Positions 23,376-35,089 of a stretch of 64,000 nt of DNA are shown piece by piece. The stretch is taken from assembly GCA_004352715.1 (NCBI GenBank), contig SCFE01000035.1, positions 1,771,970 through 1,835,969 on the forward strand, written 5' to 3'. The translations under genes and the position numbers were made by a program. Under the pieces are notes generated by a model, which saw only the letters and a list, made by a program, of their open reading frames with translations, ran no database searches and had not been told where the DNA came from. The DNA is from Hofstenia miamia. Taxonomy: Eukaryota > Xenacoelomorpha > Acoela. The stretch's first letter is position 1; each line of letters opens with the position of its first letter.

Positions 23376-23744
23376 TTACTTACAAGAAAAATACTTTGTT
23401 AGGATGTTTCGCACAGTTTTTACTATCACAAGGTGACCATCAGCACATTCATTGCAAAAATCTTCCGAAGTTTTTGGAATTTTGCTTTGAAAGGCACACA
23501 AGAGCTGATTGGGAGGTTTTTGAGGCCTTCTTTGATCTTCCGGACTTTGGGACTTTGGCTTGGAGGCAATAAGGTTTTCAAATGTGAAACGTCTGATGAT
23601 ATCCCCGACAGTGCTTTGAGGTTGCTCTAAAAGTCGGGCTATATTACGTTGACTCATCCGTTCTAAATGTTTGGAGATAATCAACTCGCGGATGGCAAGA
23701 GGCATCATATATGGCGAAGAAAGACTGTTATTAGACATTCTCAA
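23376..23744 (-). pseudogene. Tc1-like transposase, N-terminal paired-type DNA-binding domain only
   Basis: The 122-residue minus-strand frame contains PLAIRELIISKHLERMSQRN, IARLLEQPQSTVGDIIRRF, and later KIPKTSEDFCNECADGHLV and VKTVRNIL. This is the two helix-turn-helix layout of Tc1-family transposases, the first recognising the inverted repeats with a typical S-x-R-x-I-A core. A Tc1-type terminal repeat lies 5' of it at 24016. The DDE catalytic domain, which should follow, is not recognisable below 23376, so this is a truncated, inactive element. A 65-codon frame on the opposite strand is a shadow. Confidence 0.7.
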
Positions 23745-23988
23745 TATAAATAGACTGAAAAAATCTCAACCAATGAAATTTTTTACAGATTCTCTGATTT
23801 GGTCTGAAGTGGCCGAATACATTAGCTAACTACAAGCATTGTAGCATTTTTTCTTGAGATTTAAAGTAAACAGTGATAATTATGTCTCAACATTGATGAA
23901 TTCCTCTTTTTGCAACTCCAAATCTAATTAAAAAATAACTATAACATTCTTGCCGTCCATTTTTTAGAAATATTTATGACAAATCATC

Positions 23989-24016
23989 GGTGGCCGAATT
24001 CTTTTTTGCAGTACTG
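23989..24016 (-). mobile_element. Tc1-like terminal inverted repeat
   Basis: On the minus strand the end reads CAGTACTGCAAAAAAGAATT followed by CGGCCACC, the common Tc1 terminal pattern. It lies about 270 bp before the transposase start at 23744, the expected spacing. A related GTGGCCGAAT motif occurs again at 23810. The flanking TA is not preserved and the other end was not found. Confidence 0.6.
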
Positions 24017-24229
24017 TTTGTACTACTTTTTCAGATGAAACTTTTTCCAAAGACAACTATCAATTTTGAACACTGTGTGTACATTTTTTAAAACAATCAA
24101 GAACTTACCACCCTATAATACGATTTCAATCCCCGGTTTATTCAAATGCAGAATTCTAGATCAAAACATTCTACCTGCATTCAGTATGAAAAAATCTAAA
24201 AAAGTTTCAAAAGCGTAGTTCATTAAATT

Positions 24230-24541
24230 TCATAAATTTTCTCCAAGTCTTTTAAAAAATTTGGTAATTCTGTTATGGTTAAAATTTAAAGTAAACATTA
24301 TTTCTGTGTTTTTTTAATGGAAAATCCGATTTTTACAAAAACTTTCAAATTCTTCCATACCAACTATTTTGTGTTTTCTAAATAAACTATCCAAGTCCCG
24401 TTTTCTTAGAAACTCACAAATTGTAAAAATGCCTGGGTTGTTTATTGTTGATACCGCAATTCGAAATTGAAATTCATTGTCCAAGGAGATAAAGAGCCAT
24501 TTGCAGCTATTAGAAATTACATTAACACTATTGTTAGGCAA
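24230..24541 (-). other. degenerate coding-like repeat, shared motifs at 47.9 and 60.0 kb
   Basis: The minus strand reads FLRKRDLDSLFRKHKIVGME and EFESFCKNRIFH. AAAATCCGATTTTTACAAAA at 24326 resembles CAAATCCGATTTTGTAAAAA at 59979 inside the piggyBac-like MITE, and CTCCAAGTCTTTTA near 24241 recurs near 47921. This suggests a dispersed, decayed element of unknown type. Confidence 0.35.
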
Positions 24542-27270
24542 AGTATATCTCAGTTAAATCATTGTTAGGATTCAAATTCTACAATAGTTGTTATATTTAA
24601 TAGCTTTATTTTCAATTGGTATCCGTTGCATAATTTATATTATATTTACAAAAATCAATGTAAAGCTCAATAAATGATGCTGCAATAACAATTTAATTCA
24701 CAACAAAACAATAAATACAAATAATAAGTAAACTAAAAATCACAAATCACTAGAATAAAAAATATAATGAATATATATACACTTAAGGAATAAGAAAAGC
24801 TATAGTTTAAATATCTTGCAAATATATTTTTTCTTAATATTTTTTATAAATGTTCTAAAATTTGTTCCATTCCCTAGAGATATTTGCAGTAAATTAATTC
24901 TTCCAATTTTTGTTCTTTACTTGAGCTATACGCTCTTTTCTTGTATTTTAACATTTATTTAAAAAGTATGTTCCATTGATGTATTAAGCAACTTAATAAG
25001 GCTGGTGTAAGTGTTGATATACGTTGGTGAGAGCATTGATGTTATGTGTATTAATTCATCAACTTAATGTTTACCAATATTAAACAAAATGGTATGTACA
25101 TTTGAATATTTTATGACGCTGTTTAGATAAATTACCATTTTCTAATTGTTAATATTTATCTGAATAAAAATATTTTATCTTCTTTTATCTTATATTTTTA
25201 TTTTCACCTTCGTTTTAGGTTTTTTAGCATTGGAAACGAGACAATAGGTCAAAATGATATATTTTATTTGTTTCATTATTTATTCAGCAAAAACACTAGC
25301 AGGTACACATTCTTCCAATTATGTTGGTAATCTCATTGAATTTTATGATGGGTTGAAGTGGTTCACCCCATTAAGTGTATTTCTGCTTGTGCCTGAGAAG
25401 TAGTAGTTTCCAAATAACCATATCATGGCCTCTGATATAGTAAAGTGTTGATCTTAGGTTTAAAAGAATCCGAGCATATGTTCTTATGTTGATGTTATGA
25501 ATAAATATATGTGCTAACTGCTTTAGTTTTTGAGTTCTTACTAAAAAACTGATTTTAGGCTAACTTTTTTAAAAATTCTATGACCTTGTTAAGATATGAA
25601 ATACTATCATAAATCAATGAAAAATAAAATATAATTAACATATCTTGATAGGCTAAAACTAATAGTGAAGCGACTTAGCACTGTAAATACAATTACTCTT
25701 TAAGATTCATTTGACATAGAGCTTTTCAAAGTAGAACATTATGTAAAAATGAAAAGAAAATTACACATGCAAACTCAAATGGATTATCAATGTATTTGGA
25801 GGTGCATATACCTGCTTTGTTTTTAATGAATGCATGCTCAAGTAAAGAAAAAAATTCTGTCCATTTTGACAATTTCGGTAGTTCTAGGGTTAAAGTTTTT
25901 TTTGACATCATTCTTTTCCATCTCTAAGCTTAGTCGCTCTGCCACGAAATTCACTGATCATGTAGAGGAAAAACATTTTTTGTTCCTCAGAATTTGTGAT
26001 CGTGTTGAGTTGACATTATAACTGTCATCATTCTTAAAGCTCTTTCTGCTTACTCTTTAATGACGCTTGCTATATGGACTAGTATCTGATATTCAAGATA
26101 TTCCATCACTGGTGCTGACAAAAAATCGTGCCCTTCCACACAAAGCAATTTTTATAAGTATCCAGGAATTCCACCTACAAAGTCTTTCAACGTTATGGAA
26201 ACTGTTGGCTTATCTTTAAGTATTATAAGATATCCTACCATACTCGTCTCTTCATTCTGTCATATTCTGTTGCTCACTAAGATTCCATAGATGTTTTCAA
26301 AGCACTTTTTAATATTATATTGATCTTTTCTAATAAAATTGAATTATGTAGTTACAACCATATTTCTCAACACGATCTATTACTGAACGTTGAGGAAGGA
26401 ACCCACGCAGCGTGGATGCAGGATTTCCTGCGAATTGCGAACCATTTGATACCAAGACGATCAAAGGTTGTTAGTTGAGTGAACATCAACTACCCACTGT
26501 TGCCTTACGTCAACAAACACAATTTGGTAGAGTAGAAGAAGGTTTGTTGAAAACCAATTAATTACATGCTTTAATATTTTAAGAACTCAAATTCACAATA
26601 AAACGTGAATTCTTTGTTTATTTGGGTTTTTTACCGCTAACAAATCATAACAAAATGCATTAAACTTTATCCAAGTATTGTCCCGACCATAGTCATGCAA
26701 ATCCGCATACCAGCCTGCTTGAAATTGCCTTGCTTCACTTAGAAAACATTAAGCGTGTCTCATGTTCAAAATAATGTTCCAAGCAACCCCTCATGCACAC
26801 GGGCCTGCACAGTCATTGCCCGCCTAAACCTAAGGGGAGCGAGCGAGAAAATAATCTTTTAGGGCTGAAACAAGCTCCTTCAAAGCAATACTATCGGTAC
26901 ACTAGTAGCGAGGATGAAAATAAGACTTATAAAAAACAAGTTATTGCAACAGGCACATAGGGTGCAAAGAGCGTGATGTTGTGTTTTGCTTCTTAAAGGA
27001 TTAGCGAATTCTTTGCAAGGATTAATATTAAGGTATTGATAGATATATTGAAACTTGCGAAGTTTGCACAAAAAAAAAATATTTCCCGCAACTTTGTTCT
27101 GTTCTCTACTAGTTCCGGTAATGTTTGAAAAATAACTGCATGCAAAATTTCATTTATTGATTCGAGTCTTCTGTTTTCAAACCAATGGGATGTGGATTTT
27201 TCTGATGGTCAATACAATATTTGCAAAATTATTATTTGTTCAGAAAATACATATTACAAAAAAATATTTA
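24542..27270. other. AT-rich sequence with unassigned coding-like patches
   Basis: Minus-strand pieces at about 26270-25990 (PTVSITLKDFVGGIPGYL, then HDFLSAPVMEYLEYQILVHI) are protein-like but interrupted by stops; no family is recognised. A slightly GC-richer patch at 26390-26520 and another at 26780-26860 contain nothing I can name. Confidence 0.35.
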
Positions 27271-27284
27271 TTCTACAGCAGAAC

Positions 27285-27651
27285 CAGACTTGTCAACGAG
27301 TCGAGCTTCTAACGAGCCGAGCCGATCCGAACCGAGCTTGAGCACAGTATTTGATATACAACTAGCTTATTTTAGGCAAAGCAAGTTTATATTTCTGCTT
27401 GTTAATTTGATTATGGAGATTTTTTGTTATTTTTTGCAGTCAGTATGCCTTTCCTATAATCTTATTTAAGAAATGTTTTTTAAATAATAGGAAGAGCTAT
27501 GTAAAAAATTCTTTGAGCAAAATTTTTTGAAAAAAATACCGAGCTAAAACGAGCCTCATTCAAAGATTTTATGTGGCCTGCCGAGCCGAACTTACACAAA
27601 ATTCAAACGAGCCGAGCCGAGCTTGGAAATGTCGGCTCGTTGACAAGTCTG
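27285..27651. mobile_element. hAT-like MITE, GAGCCGAGC family, intact ends, 8-bp TSD
   Basis: A 367-bp element with perfect 16-bp terminal inverted repeats CAGACTTGTCAACGAG and a perfect 8-bp target duplication AGCAGAAC on both sides (27277-27284 and 27652-27659). Both arms carry repeated CGAGCCGAGC motifs; the centre is AT-rich. No protein is encoded. Three other occurrences in this window (39039-39362, its repeat at 40045-40368, and 49186-49531) share the internal AAAACGAGCC and TTGAGCA segments. Ends and target duplication fit the hAT superfamily. Confidence 0.9.
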
Positions 27652-27699
27652 AGCAGAACGCAGTAAGCAATTCAATGCAGAAATAGGAAAATGAAGAAA

Positions 27700-28474
27700 C
27701 CGAAAAAACTTCATTTGACAACCCCACCAATATCCTGATCAACCAAGGAAAAGACTGCCTCGTTACCTATTTTGCCAAAAAATCATACACGGTGGTGCAA
27801 GCAAACTTTCAAAGACAATTTCGTTGTCGTCAAGCCCCATCAAAAAGCAGAATTTTTGACTGGATTAAGAGGTTTAGAGAGCATGGGGCTGTGCAAAATC
27901 TTCATTCTAAAGGTCTGAGGGACACTTACTCTGGTCAGAGGGTGAGTGCTAGGACGCATAGGAATATTGACCGTGTTCTAAATTCGGTTGGGTGAACCCA
28001 AAGAAGTCGCTTCGACAACTAGTCAAGAGCTAGGAATCCCTCGTGAGTCTCTAGGGAGTGTTCTTATATTAGATTTTAATTTGTATACTTACCAAATCCA
28101 GATAAAACAAAAACTTACATAGGCTGACATGGAAAAACGAGTAACCATGTGCCAATGGTTTTGTGACACCATCAAGGACAATCCAGACTTTCTGGATCAT
28201 GTCTGGTTCTCAGTTGAAGCACATTTTTTGCTTTCAGGACATGTCAACAGGGAAAATAATGTTTATTAGGATACAGCTGTACCAAATGATGTCTTACTGA
28301 GACCACTACACTCAACAAAGTGCAAACAAAAACGAGGTCGCCATTTAGAGAGCATTTTGGAGAAAAATTATCCATAGACTAAAGTTACAATTTACAAAAT
28401 TTGAGGAAATTTGATGGACCTATGAAGGAATAATAAACATTTTTATGGGTTCTGATTTTTTGGGTCACCCTGTA
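27700..28474 (+). pseudogene. mariner-like transposase relic (DUF4817-type helix-turn-helix), dead
   Basis: The frame around 27740-27995 reads VTYFAKKSYTVVQANFQRQF, then APSKSRIFDWIKRFREHGAV, the N-terminal helix-turn-helix (DUF4817-type) of mariner-like transposases. After a frameshift near 27995, TTSQELGIPRESL, then MCQWFCDTIKDNPDFLDHVW, FSVEAHFLLSGHVNRENNVY and LRPLHSTK follow. Family members have WFSDEAHF here, so the first catalytic aspartate is replaced by valine. Sequence then jumps to RGRHLESILEKNYP, the usual C-terminus, so the second half of the DDE domain is deleted. The 3' end TTTTTTGGGTCACCCTGTAT is a mariner-type terminal repeat near 28474. The 5' repeat was not found; the hAT-like MITE lies immediately upstream. 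Confidence 0.75.
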
Positions 28475-28479
28475 TTATA

Positions 28480-28761
28480 ATTTAACCTTTGGTTAAATGA
28501 GGTATTACCGTACAATTTTTGTTGCCGTCCATAAAAATTTTCGAATGCTCATAACTCACGGACTAACTAGGATATCTCCAAAACCTTTTTTTATTAGTAT
28601 TAGGTACCGGTATGCAACGAATCGGATGTTTCATTGAAAATTAAATAAGGATTTCACACACTCCAAGCACAGGAATAGCTTTTGTCGCGAAATTTTCACC
28701 AAAAAGCAGAACTAGGCAATTCTTAATTGTAGTTAATAGTATCAATAATTTCTTGCTAAAC

Positions 28762-28803
<42 letters not shown>

Positions 28804-30360
28804 TGGTTAGAATGTTCCAATGTGGAAGGAAGTCGTCATATATATAATATGATCAAGATCATAATCATTTCAAAACGCATTGTTTTAATTTTTATAAATA
28901 TAAAAATATTTGTATTTATGTCTCAAAAGTGATATGATATGTAGCCCATGAAATGGTCATACGACAGGAAGATACTCTTTGCAATGTTGACAACAGTTTT
29001 AACAATACTGACTATTTAATTGTGAAATAACGATAGAGGCTTTTTTAGTTAGGATTTGGATAAGCTTATTAAAGCAACCGTCATAATTGTCTAAATTTAA
29101 AAAAAAATAATATTTACCTTTGCATGCCATAAAATATTTGCATACTAAATTTACTGTTCATCAAAGAAACAAAACTAAACCCTACAATATATTATTTAGA
29201 GTTAATTGGGGAATGTGTCATATCTGAATAAACCAAAAATAATTGCGAATAAACTGAAAACAAGGCGATACTAACATTGACTTAACCCATTCTAATGTGT
29301 TAATGCACATTTTAAATAGCGGCCGAATACCTCCTCGCGGTTTGAAATTGGTTAAGAGATATCAATTACTTCAACACAAAAGGTGAAAAAATATTGATAC
29401 AAAAATTTTGATGGCTCCAGTGGGCCGGAAAAGATGTCTTCTAGGACTCGGCGGAATCCTCCAGTCGCATTAGACTGGTATTTCAGTGTGACTCCAAAAA
29501 TAAGGATGGGCTCCATAATTGCATAAATTGGGATATTACAGATTTCAAAATATACTTATTAATTTTTGGCCGAAAATCAATTCTCAAAATTGATAATTTT
29601 TTTTATAGTTTTTGCATAAATTTCATTATTTATTTGAAAGAATATATAGTTGTTTAAAGAAGCAGGGAATGAAGATCAAGAGAATAAAGCTGTAATATAA
29701 ATATAAACAAGCTAAGTTTAAAGGCAGTTAAATTCCACCTAACCGCAATTTTTAAGCTGTGTAATAAAGCTCATAGAACAACAAATGCAAATAAAATAAC
29801 TAACCTGCACAACTTTGGTAAACATTTGACATAATATTGTGATGTGTTTGAATAGATAAGCAAACTAACGGTAAAGAAGAAATACGCTTTAACTATATAA
29901 TTCAACTGCTATCTTTAAATGTTTGTTTTCAAAATTATTTCGGTTGAAAATTTCCGAATTCGTCACAAATCATATCAAATACAATAACTTTGATAATTTT
30001 GTTATTATTCAAAATGCTAAATGTGCAGATTTCGGGGGAATTTGCATGGGATAAGGAAATACTTTTTAATTTGTTGGAAAAAATATTATGAAAATCGCTG
30101 TTCTAAGCTGCTGATGAAAATCTCGTGGAACAAAATTTTAAATGCTTTTTTTTAATAAACAAATATTTTGCTTGTAATGTGTGAAAAACTAGTGAATGTA
30201 TACAATTCTTTTAGCATTTGTCCGGTTTTCTCGGTATGTCATACGCTGTGACAAGGTCAATGAATTGTAAATCCTAAATGAATTCACGGATTCTTATGAA
30301 ATTCTCTGACTTTTGCTAAAATATGATGTTTTTTCATTGTGTAGATACTGTTCATAGTTG
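28480..30360. other. AT-rich sequence with an (AT)n tract at 28764-28798
   Basis: Apart from the microsatellite, nothing is recognised. A GC-richer patch near 29410-29510 has no open frame of note. Confidence 0.5.
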
Positions 30361-31900
30361 GTTCTGTTATTTATTAATTAGTCCTGGAATGCCAAACAGG
30401 GTATGTGGTCCTGCAAAAGGCTTCTCATAGGGCAATCGGATGTCATGTGATAGCCTTTAATCAAATAATGCACTGACATTTTCCTGTAACATTCTCTCAT
30501 CAAGTTGGCAGTGATTCGGTTGTATTTCACAACCGATTGGAAGTCTAACCACTACTGCTACGAGTCGTACTAAGCTCTTCTTTAAAGAGCAAGGCATCGA
30601 TTAGACATGGCAACTGCATGATCAGTCTGATGAAGAAGATTTCAATATTGATGTTTTTAATCTATTTGGACTAACTTGCCTTTTGAAGATAAACTTTCTC
30701 TTTCTTCAAATAGGAACAATAATATATTAAATTGAGAATTTTTGCATGATGTCGATAGAGATGAATCTGATTTTAAAGAAGACAGAAGACAAACGTTTGC
30801 TTGCGTCAAGATGTTTGTAAGCCTACTACATTTGTGTCTCCGTCCAGTCATGCTTGGTACGATTATGAACCACCAAATGTTTAACGATTTTTGAAGGAAT
30901 AAATCCCGAAGATGAACGAAATGTAATTCTTATCATTTTGGATAAAACTGGACGAAGTAGTCTTATATACAAATCCTCAAAGTAGACCACTAAAGAAAAC
31001 ATATCAAGAAATTATTTTTGCATTTGGCAACCATCTAGTGGCGGAAATAAAGCATTTGCAATTGTCATATAAATCGTCATTTACAAGATATTTTTGAATT
31101 ACTTACTTCTTTTATAGTTAATTTGAATTTCTCTAAAAAAACTAGATTGCAATCAGAACATTTCTAAGCTTAATGGCAATTATTTTAGTGTTTAATTTTT
31201 TAATAAAACTACAAATTTATTCAGCTTAAACTTGTAATAATTATAATAAAAAGAAAATATACATTGAAATGGACGTTTTTTATTGTGTAGCTCTAATGCA
31301 ACAAATGAAAGGACATCACTACCTAAAAGAATCAGAATATTTAAACCACAAAGAAATATTAGCAAAACACCGAAAACTGAACAAATTTGTTATTGAACAG
31401 GTAATTCTATTTGATCTATTATAATCATTCTACATAAACAATTGATAAGCTGTTGATATCTGTTAGAGGGTTACGTAAAATTATTTAATTAAAATAATAT
31501 TTTAAAAACCCCAAAAAACGAAAATAGATATAACTATATACATATTAGAGATAAGCCTAAATTACACTGCATAAGAAAGGCAATGATAAGTCGTAAATTT
31601 TTTCCAATATTTAGTGCAAAAATGATTTTGCATGTATTAAGATAGGCTATAAAAAAGTGAAGTCGCAAGATGACGCATTTATTAATTTCTTAATATGATG
31701 CATATTAGTCAAAGATTTTAAGTTTTGACAGAGAAAAACTATCCTATTTTAACAGAAAAAATATTTTGTATTTGGATTTTTTTGAAAACCTATGTTATTT
31801 TTGAGTATATTCCACTTGATGAATGTAGTCATAGCGATACAGACACTCAGTTTGTCAAAATACAATGATGAGACGGGGATTTGTACATTGCTGTCAGTCC
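30361..31900. other. AT-rich sequence, possible decayed transposon
   Basis: Short acidic coding-like strings (SDEEDFNIDVF near 30630, DVDRDESDFKEDRRQ near 30750) precede the possible piggyBac relic and might be its N-terminus, but this is speculative. Confidence 0.25.
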
Positions 31901-31984
31901 TGAGTTCGACAATCCACTTCAATGCAATAAAAACGATCCACGATCCTCTATTCACCATTTCTTTGAAGAATTCAAACTAAAGTT

Positions 31985-32190
31985 ATGATGAGTGTATGAA
32001 CCCAGTGCATATCTTCCTATAGATAAGCAAATTTCATGGGCGTGTAAAGTTCAAAGATTACATTGGATCAAAGCCAAGAAGGTTCGACATGACACTACTT
32101 TGGAATTGTTTTGCAGAAAGATTTTATTTCTTCAATGGCGCAAAGTTTTATTTCTTCAAAGCCACAAAGTTTTATTTTAAGCTTTTTAAG
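31985..32190 (+). pseudogene. possible piggyBac-like transposase fragment
   Basis: One plus-strand frame reads DECMNPVHIFL, a stop, then FHGRVKFKDYIGSKPRRFD, then LLWNCFAERFYFFNG. This resembles the conserved piggyBac segment (I/V)DE-x-M...F(K/R)GR...(L/F)(K/R)xY...KPxK(W/F). Spacing between DECM and FHGR is longer than usual and there is a stop, so it is a relic at best. The end of the frame overlaps a short tandem repeat at 32117-32176. Confidence 0.4.
32117..32176. repeat. short tandem repeat, about 24-bp unit
   Basis: AAAGATTTTATTTCTTCAAT, AAAGTTTTATTTCTTCAAAG and AAAGTTTTATTTTAAG follow one another at about 24-bp spacing. Confidence 0.7.
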
Positions 32191-33390
32191 CCTGTCCAGT
32201 CTCTTTGGCTGGAGAAAAAGTCTTCTGAACTTTTAAGCAGATTAATAAGTGATTTACAATAAAATTTAGATTTTAGCAGTGTTATTTAAAATAAAATTAA
32301 CTTCACTGTTGACGCAATACAATAATTATACTTGAATAGTGTACATAATTTAAAATCAAAATGAAAAATTCATCCGCTTCAATATTATAAAAGATGCTTT
32401 GAAGAATACACGTGTTTTATTTTCAATCATATTCGGTTGCTGTTGTTGCTAGGGTAACCAAAATGCTATGGTCACTTTTTTAAGCAGAATTGTCTGAAAC
32501 TTACTATAAACAATTTTATAGACGTTCAATGTCACTGGTAGTTTGTTTTATTTTGTTAAACAAGTCACATTTTGTATTAAAGCAACAGTTGGTTGTTGTT
32601 ATTTTATGTTTAAAAGTTAGCATAGACATTCGTCATGTTACAGTTCTAAGTTCATTTTTATCAAAATTTGCATGCATGGATGAACAGTTGTAGAACTTCA
32701 ATGCAATGTTAGCTTTGGCTTTCTGGAAAAACTATCCAAAATGTGACTATTTTGTCCTCAGCGCATTAACATATTTGTTTTGTACTTAGCACTATACTTT
32801 TATTTTTACTATTGAATATGAAAGTTTATGTATTTTGCTACACAAATACACCCTTTCACGTAATTGGCTTGCATTTTAGAATATGTTAGGTTACTTTTTA
32901 TTTGTCTTAGTTGATGATTGCTAAAGAATTATTTATAATTTGTTTATTGTAAACATTGATTCCAGCATATCTGATATATTACCATGAAACACATGCATAA
33001 TAGTCTTGCGTGTTTAAGTTTTAGGTAAATCATATTCTATTTTTAATAAACGGTTTTTCATAGAACAAAATATAATGGAAAGTATACATGTATTTAATTT
33101 AAAATCAATTTACAATAATATTTTAAAAAGTGTATTTTCTTCAATGATTAAATATTCATTCTTGGTTAGAAAAACATTCTTTTAAAGTCTTTAAATAACC
33201 CTGATATGTTTTTCCAAAAACTTTAATACAACTTTTTTTGGCAATTATAAGAGGTTGTTCGAATTATCTACTATTTCCTCATTTTCATTGCAAGCTAGCC
33301 CAGTCTTCATTGTCATAATATAATTGGGTATCTTCAATCAGATTGATTTATTTTTTGCAATAAATTTTATGATTGCATTTCTAACGACTG
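32191..33390. other. AT-rich 5' flank of the retrotransposon
   Basis: No gene recognised. The part from 32792 is repeated at 35502 onward together with the retrotransposon. Confidence 0.5.
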
Positions 33391-33394
33391 CATT

Positions 33395-33823
33395 TTGTTT
33401 TCCACTAGCAGTTTTTTAGGATCCAATCCATTGTTTAAAAAGAAAGCAAAGGTAAACAAAGTATTAGAAAGGATAGATGCTAATAGTGTAACAGAAATAA
33501 ACAGGTTAGCGTATGCAGGCGCATGGGAGGTGCTGATGAATGTACGCACGGATATGAAGATGAAAAGACGACAAGAAGATAAGGGAGACAAAACGCCAGC
33601 ATGGGAGAGAAGAATTGAGAATAAAGTGGCAAAGATTAGGCAGCAATTAGGAAAGATCAGGACAAGTAAGACAGTACAGGGCAGGTGCAGGGTAGGTAAG
33701 GGGAAGACTATAGAAACTGCAAGAGAAGAGCTTAAGCAGAGATTAGTTGCAGAAGCTGAGAAACTGAGAAAATATAGGGCAAGGACAAAGCAGGCAAGAG
33801 ACAATATGAAGTTTGAGACCTAA
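33395..33823 (+). pseudogene. basic N-terminal segment of the retrotransposon polyprotein
   Basis: A 142-residue open segment, lysine- and arginine-rich with predicted helices, ending in DNMKFET before a TAA. In relatives the same region precedes the reverse transcriptase without interruption, so the stop at 33823 is a lesion; coding similarity continues after it (EGRFYKERDAAEKATARAGK). The 145-residue frame on the opposite strand is a shadow. The same segment recurs at 36105-36533. Confidence 0.7.
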
Positions 33824-34218
33824 GAAGGAAGATTCTACAAAGAACGAGATGCAGCAGAAAAGGCTACAGCTAGAGCAGGAAAGGACGCAGTAAGGTTCTG
33901 AGAGAATATATGGGGAAATGAGGGACCAGAGATAGAGAGTGAGCAGATGCAGAAGGATTTCAGATAAAAAGAAAAAGTAATCACAACTGCAAAACTGAAG
34001 GGAGCTCCAAAGAAAATGAAGAACTACAAGGCGCCAGGCAGAGATGAAGTACATCGGTATTGGCTGAAGAAATTCACTAATGTTCATTAGAGACTAGCAG
34101 TAGCATTGAAGGAGTGTGTGGTGATTGGGTGTCCAGAGTGGATGATAGTGGGAAGGACATTTCTGATACAGAAGGACCCAAAGAAAGGCAGTGAGGCAAG
34201 CAACTTCATGCCAATAAC

Positions 34219-34989
34219 ATGTCTGCCAACAACTTGGAAATTGCTAACTTCTGTGACTTCAAGCTTGTAAGTAGCTTAATCCCTATAACAGAAAAGTTAA
34301 AGGAGACATTCATAGGGTATACGTTGGAGAAGAATGGTAGAGCAGTGAGTCACCTATGGTACATGGACGACCAGAAGATGTATGCTAGTTCAAGGAAGAT
34401 ATTGCAGAAGCAGGTAAAGATATTGGAGAAGGCAAGCAGAGATTCTGGGTTGGAATTTGGATTAGGGAAATGTGCGACAGTGACAATGACTAGAGGCAAG
34501 TGTATAGATGGAGATGGCTTGAGGACGAGCAGTGGGGATAAGATTGAGGAAGTCAAAAAGGGGTACAAGTATTTAGGAGTGATAGAGAGGAACAGAACAG
34601 ATCACGAGGAAATGGAGATGAGGCTAAGAAAATAATACAAGAGGAGAGTAAGGAAGATACTACAGAAGTCAGCATTAAATGGGCAGAATAGTATAAAAAC
34701 AATTAATACATGGGCGATACCAGTGTTGAGATATTCAGCAGGAATAGTTAGGTGGAATAAGAGTGAACTGAGGGAGTCAGACAGGGAGGCAAGGAAGATA
34801 CTAGCAACAGAGAAAGCATTCAACTTAAATGGAGATGTAGATAGGCTGTACATGGCAAGGCATAAAGGAGGGAAAGGACTGCTGAGTGTAGAAGAAACAG
34901 TAGAAGCAGAAGCACTAGGACTAAAGGAATATGTAGAAGAGAAACCTAGAGGGTCCCTACTAAAGGTCCCCAAGGAGCTAAGAAACTAA
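34219..34989 (+). pseudogene. reverse-transcriptase palm (YMDD) and thumb remnant
   Basis: The segment contains SSLIPITEKLKETF, the active-site box YMDDQKMYA, the following palm/finger motif EFGLGKCATVTMTRGK, GYKYLGVIE, then, after a TAA at 34633-34635, YKRRVRKILQKSA and the thumb region INTWAIPVLRYSAGIVRW. YMDD carries the second and third catalytic aspartates of reverse transcriptase and is intact; the upstream D-bearing box is deleted. In the version at 37767-38140 the stop is GAA (RLRKEYKRR), so the stop is not shared by all sequences here. The protein would be inactive because the core is missing. Confidence 0.75.
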
Positions 34990-35089
34990 GGAAGATAAGA
35001 ACTGAGATTGAACTAAAGCCAGCATACCAGAGTAGGATGGAATCAGAGAGAAAAGCAAGGTATAGGCAGAAGGTGATGCATTGAGAATN

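Larger units (their letters stand above)
33395..35088 (+). mobile_element. non-LTR retrotransposon, internal-deletion derivative (best continuous copy)
   Basis: Read along one strand with several stops and frame changes, this encodes in order: a basic helical region (GDKTPAWERRIENKVAKIRQ, later EELKQRLVAEAEKLRKYRAR), the N-terminal RT segment (NYKAPGRDEVHRYWLKKF, GRTFLIQKDPKKGSEASNF, PITCLPTTWKLLT), then directly SSLIPITEKLKETFIGYTLE, the catalytic SHLWYMDDQKMYASS, EFGLGKCATVTMTRGK, GYKYLGVIE, and the thumb region (INTWAIPVLRYSAGIVRW, DREARKILATEKAF, DVDRLYMARHKGGKGLLSVE). These motifs match an invertebrate non-LTR family that I associate with the R2/R4-like group carrying a restriction-like endonuclease. 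The RT part between WKLLT and SSLIP, including the first catalytic aspartate motif, is missing. In-frame stops interrupt it. The 5' end is truncated or undefined before 33395. It cannot move by itself. Confidence 0.8.

Noticed and set aside
23376-28474. A cooperating transposase system formed by Tc1, hAT-like and mariner pieces
   Set aside because: The pieces belong to unrelated superfamilies, are broken, and lie together only because this region accumulates insertions.
33367-34973. Long minus-strand frames (145, 114 and 123 residues) rich in Ser, Leu and Phe
   Set aside because: They are shadows of the purine-rich plus-strand retrotransposon; the motifs KAPGRD, LIQKDPKKG and YMDD are on the plus strand. 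The same applies to 36077-36797, 36916-38579 and 39508-39852.
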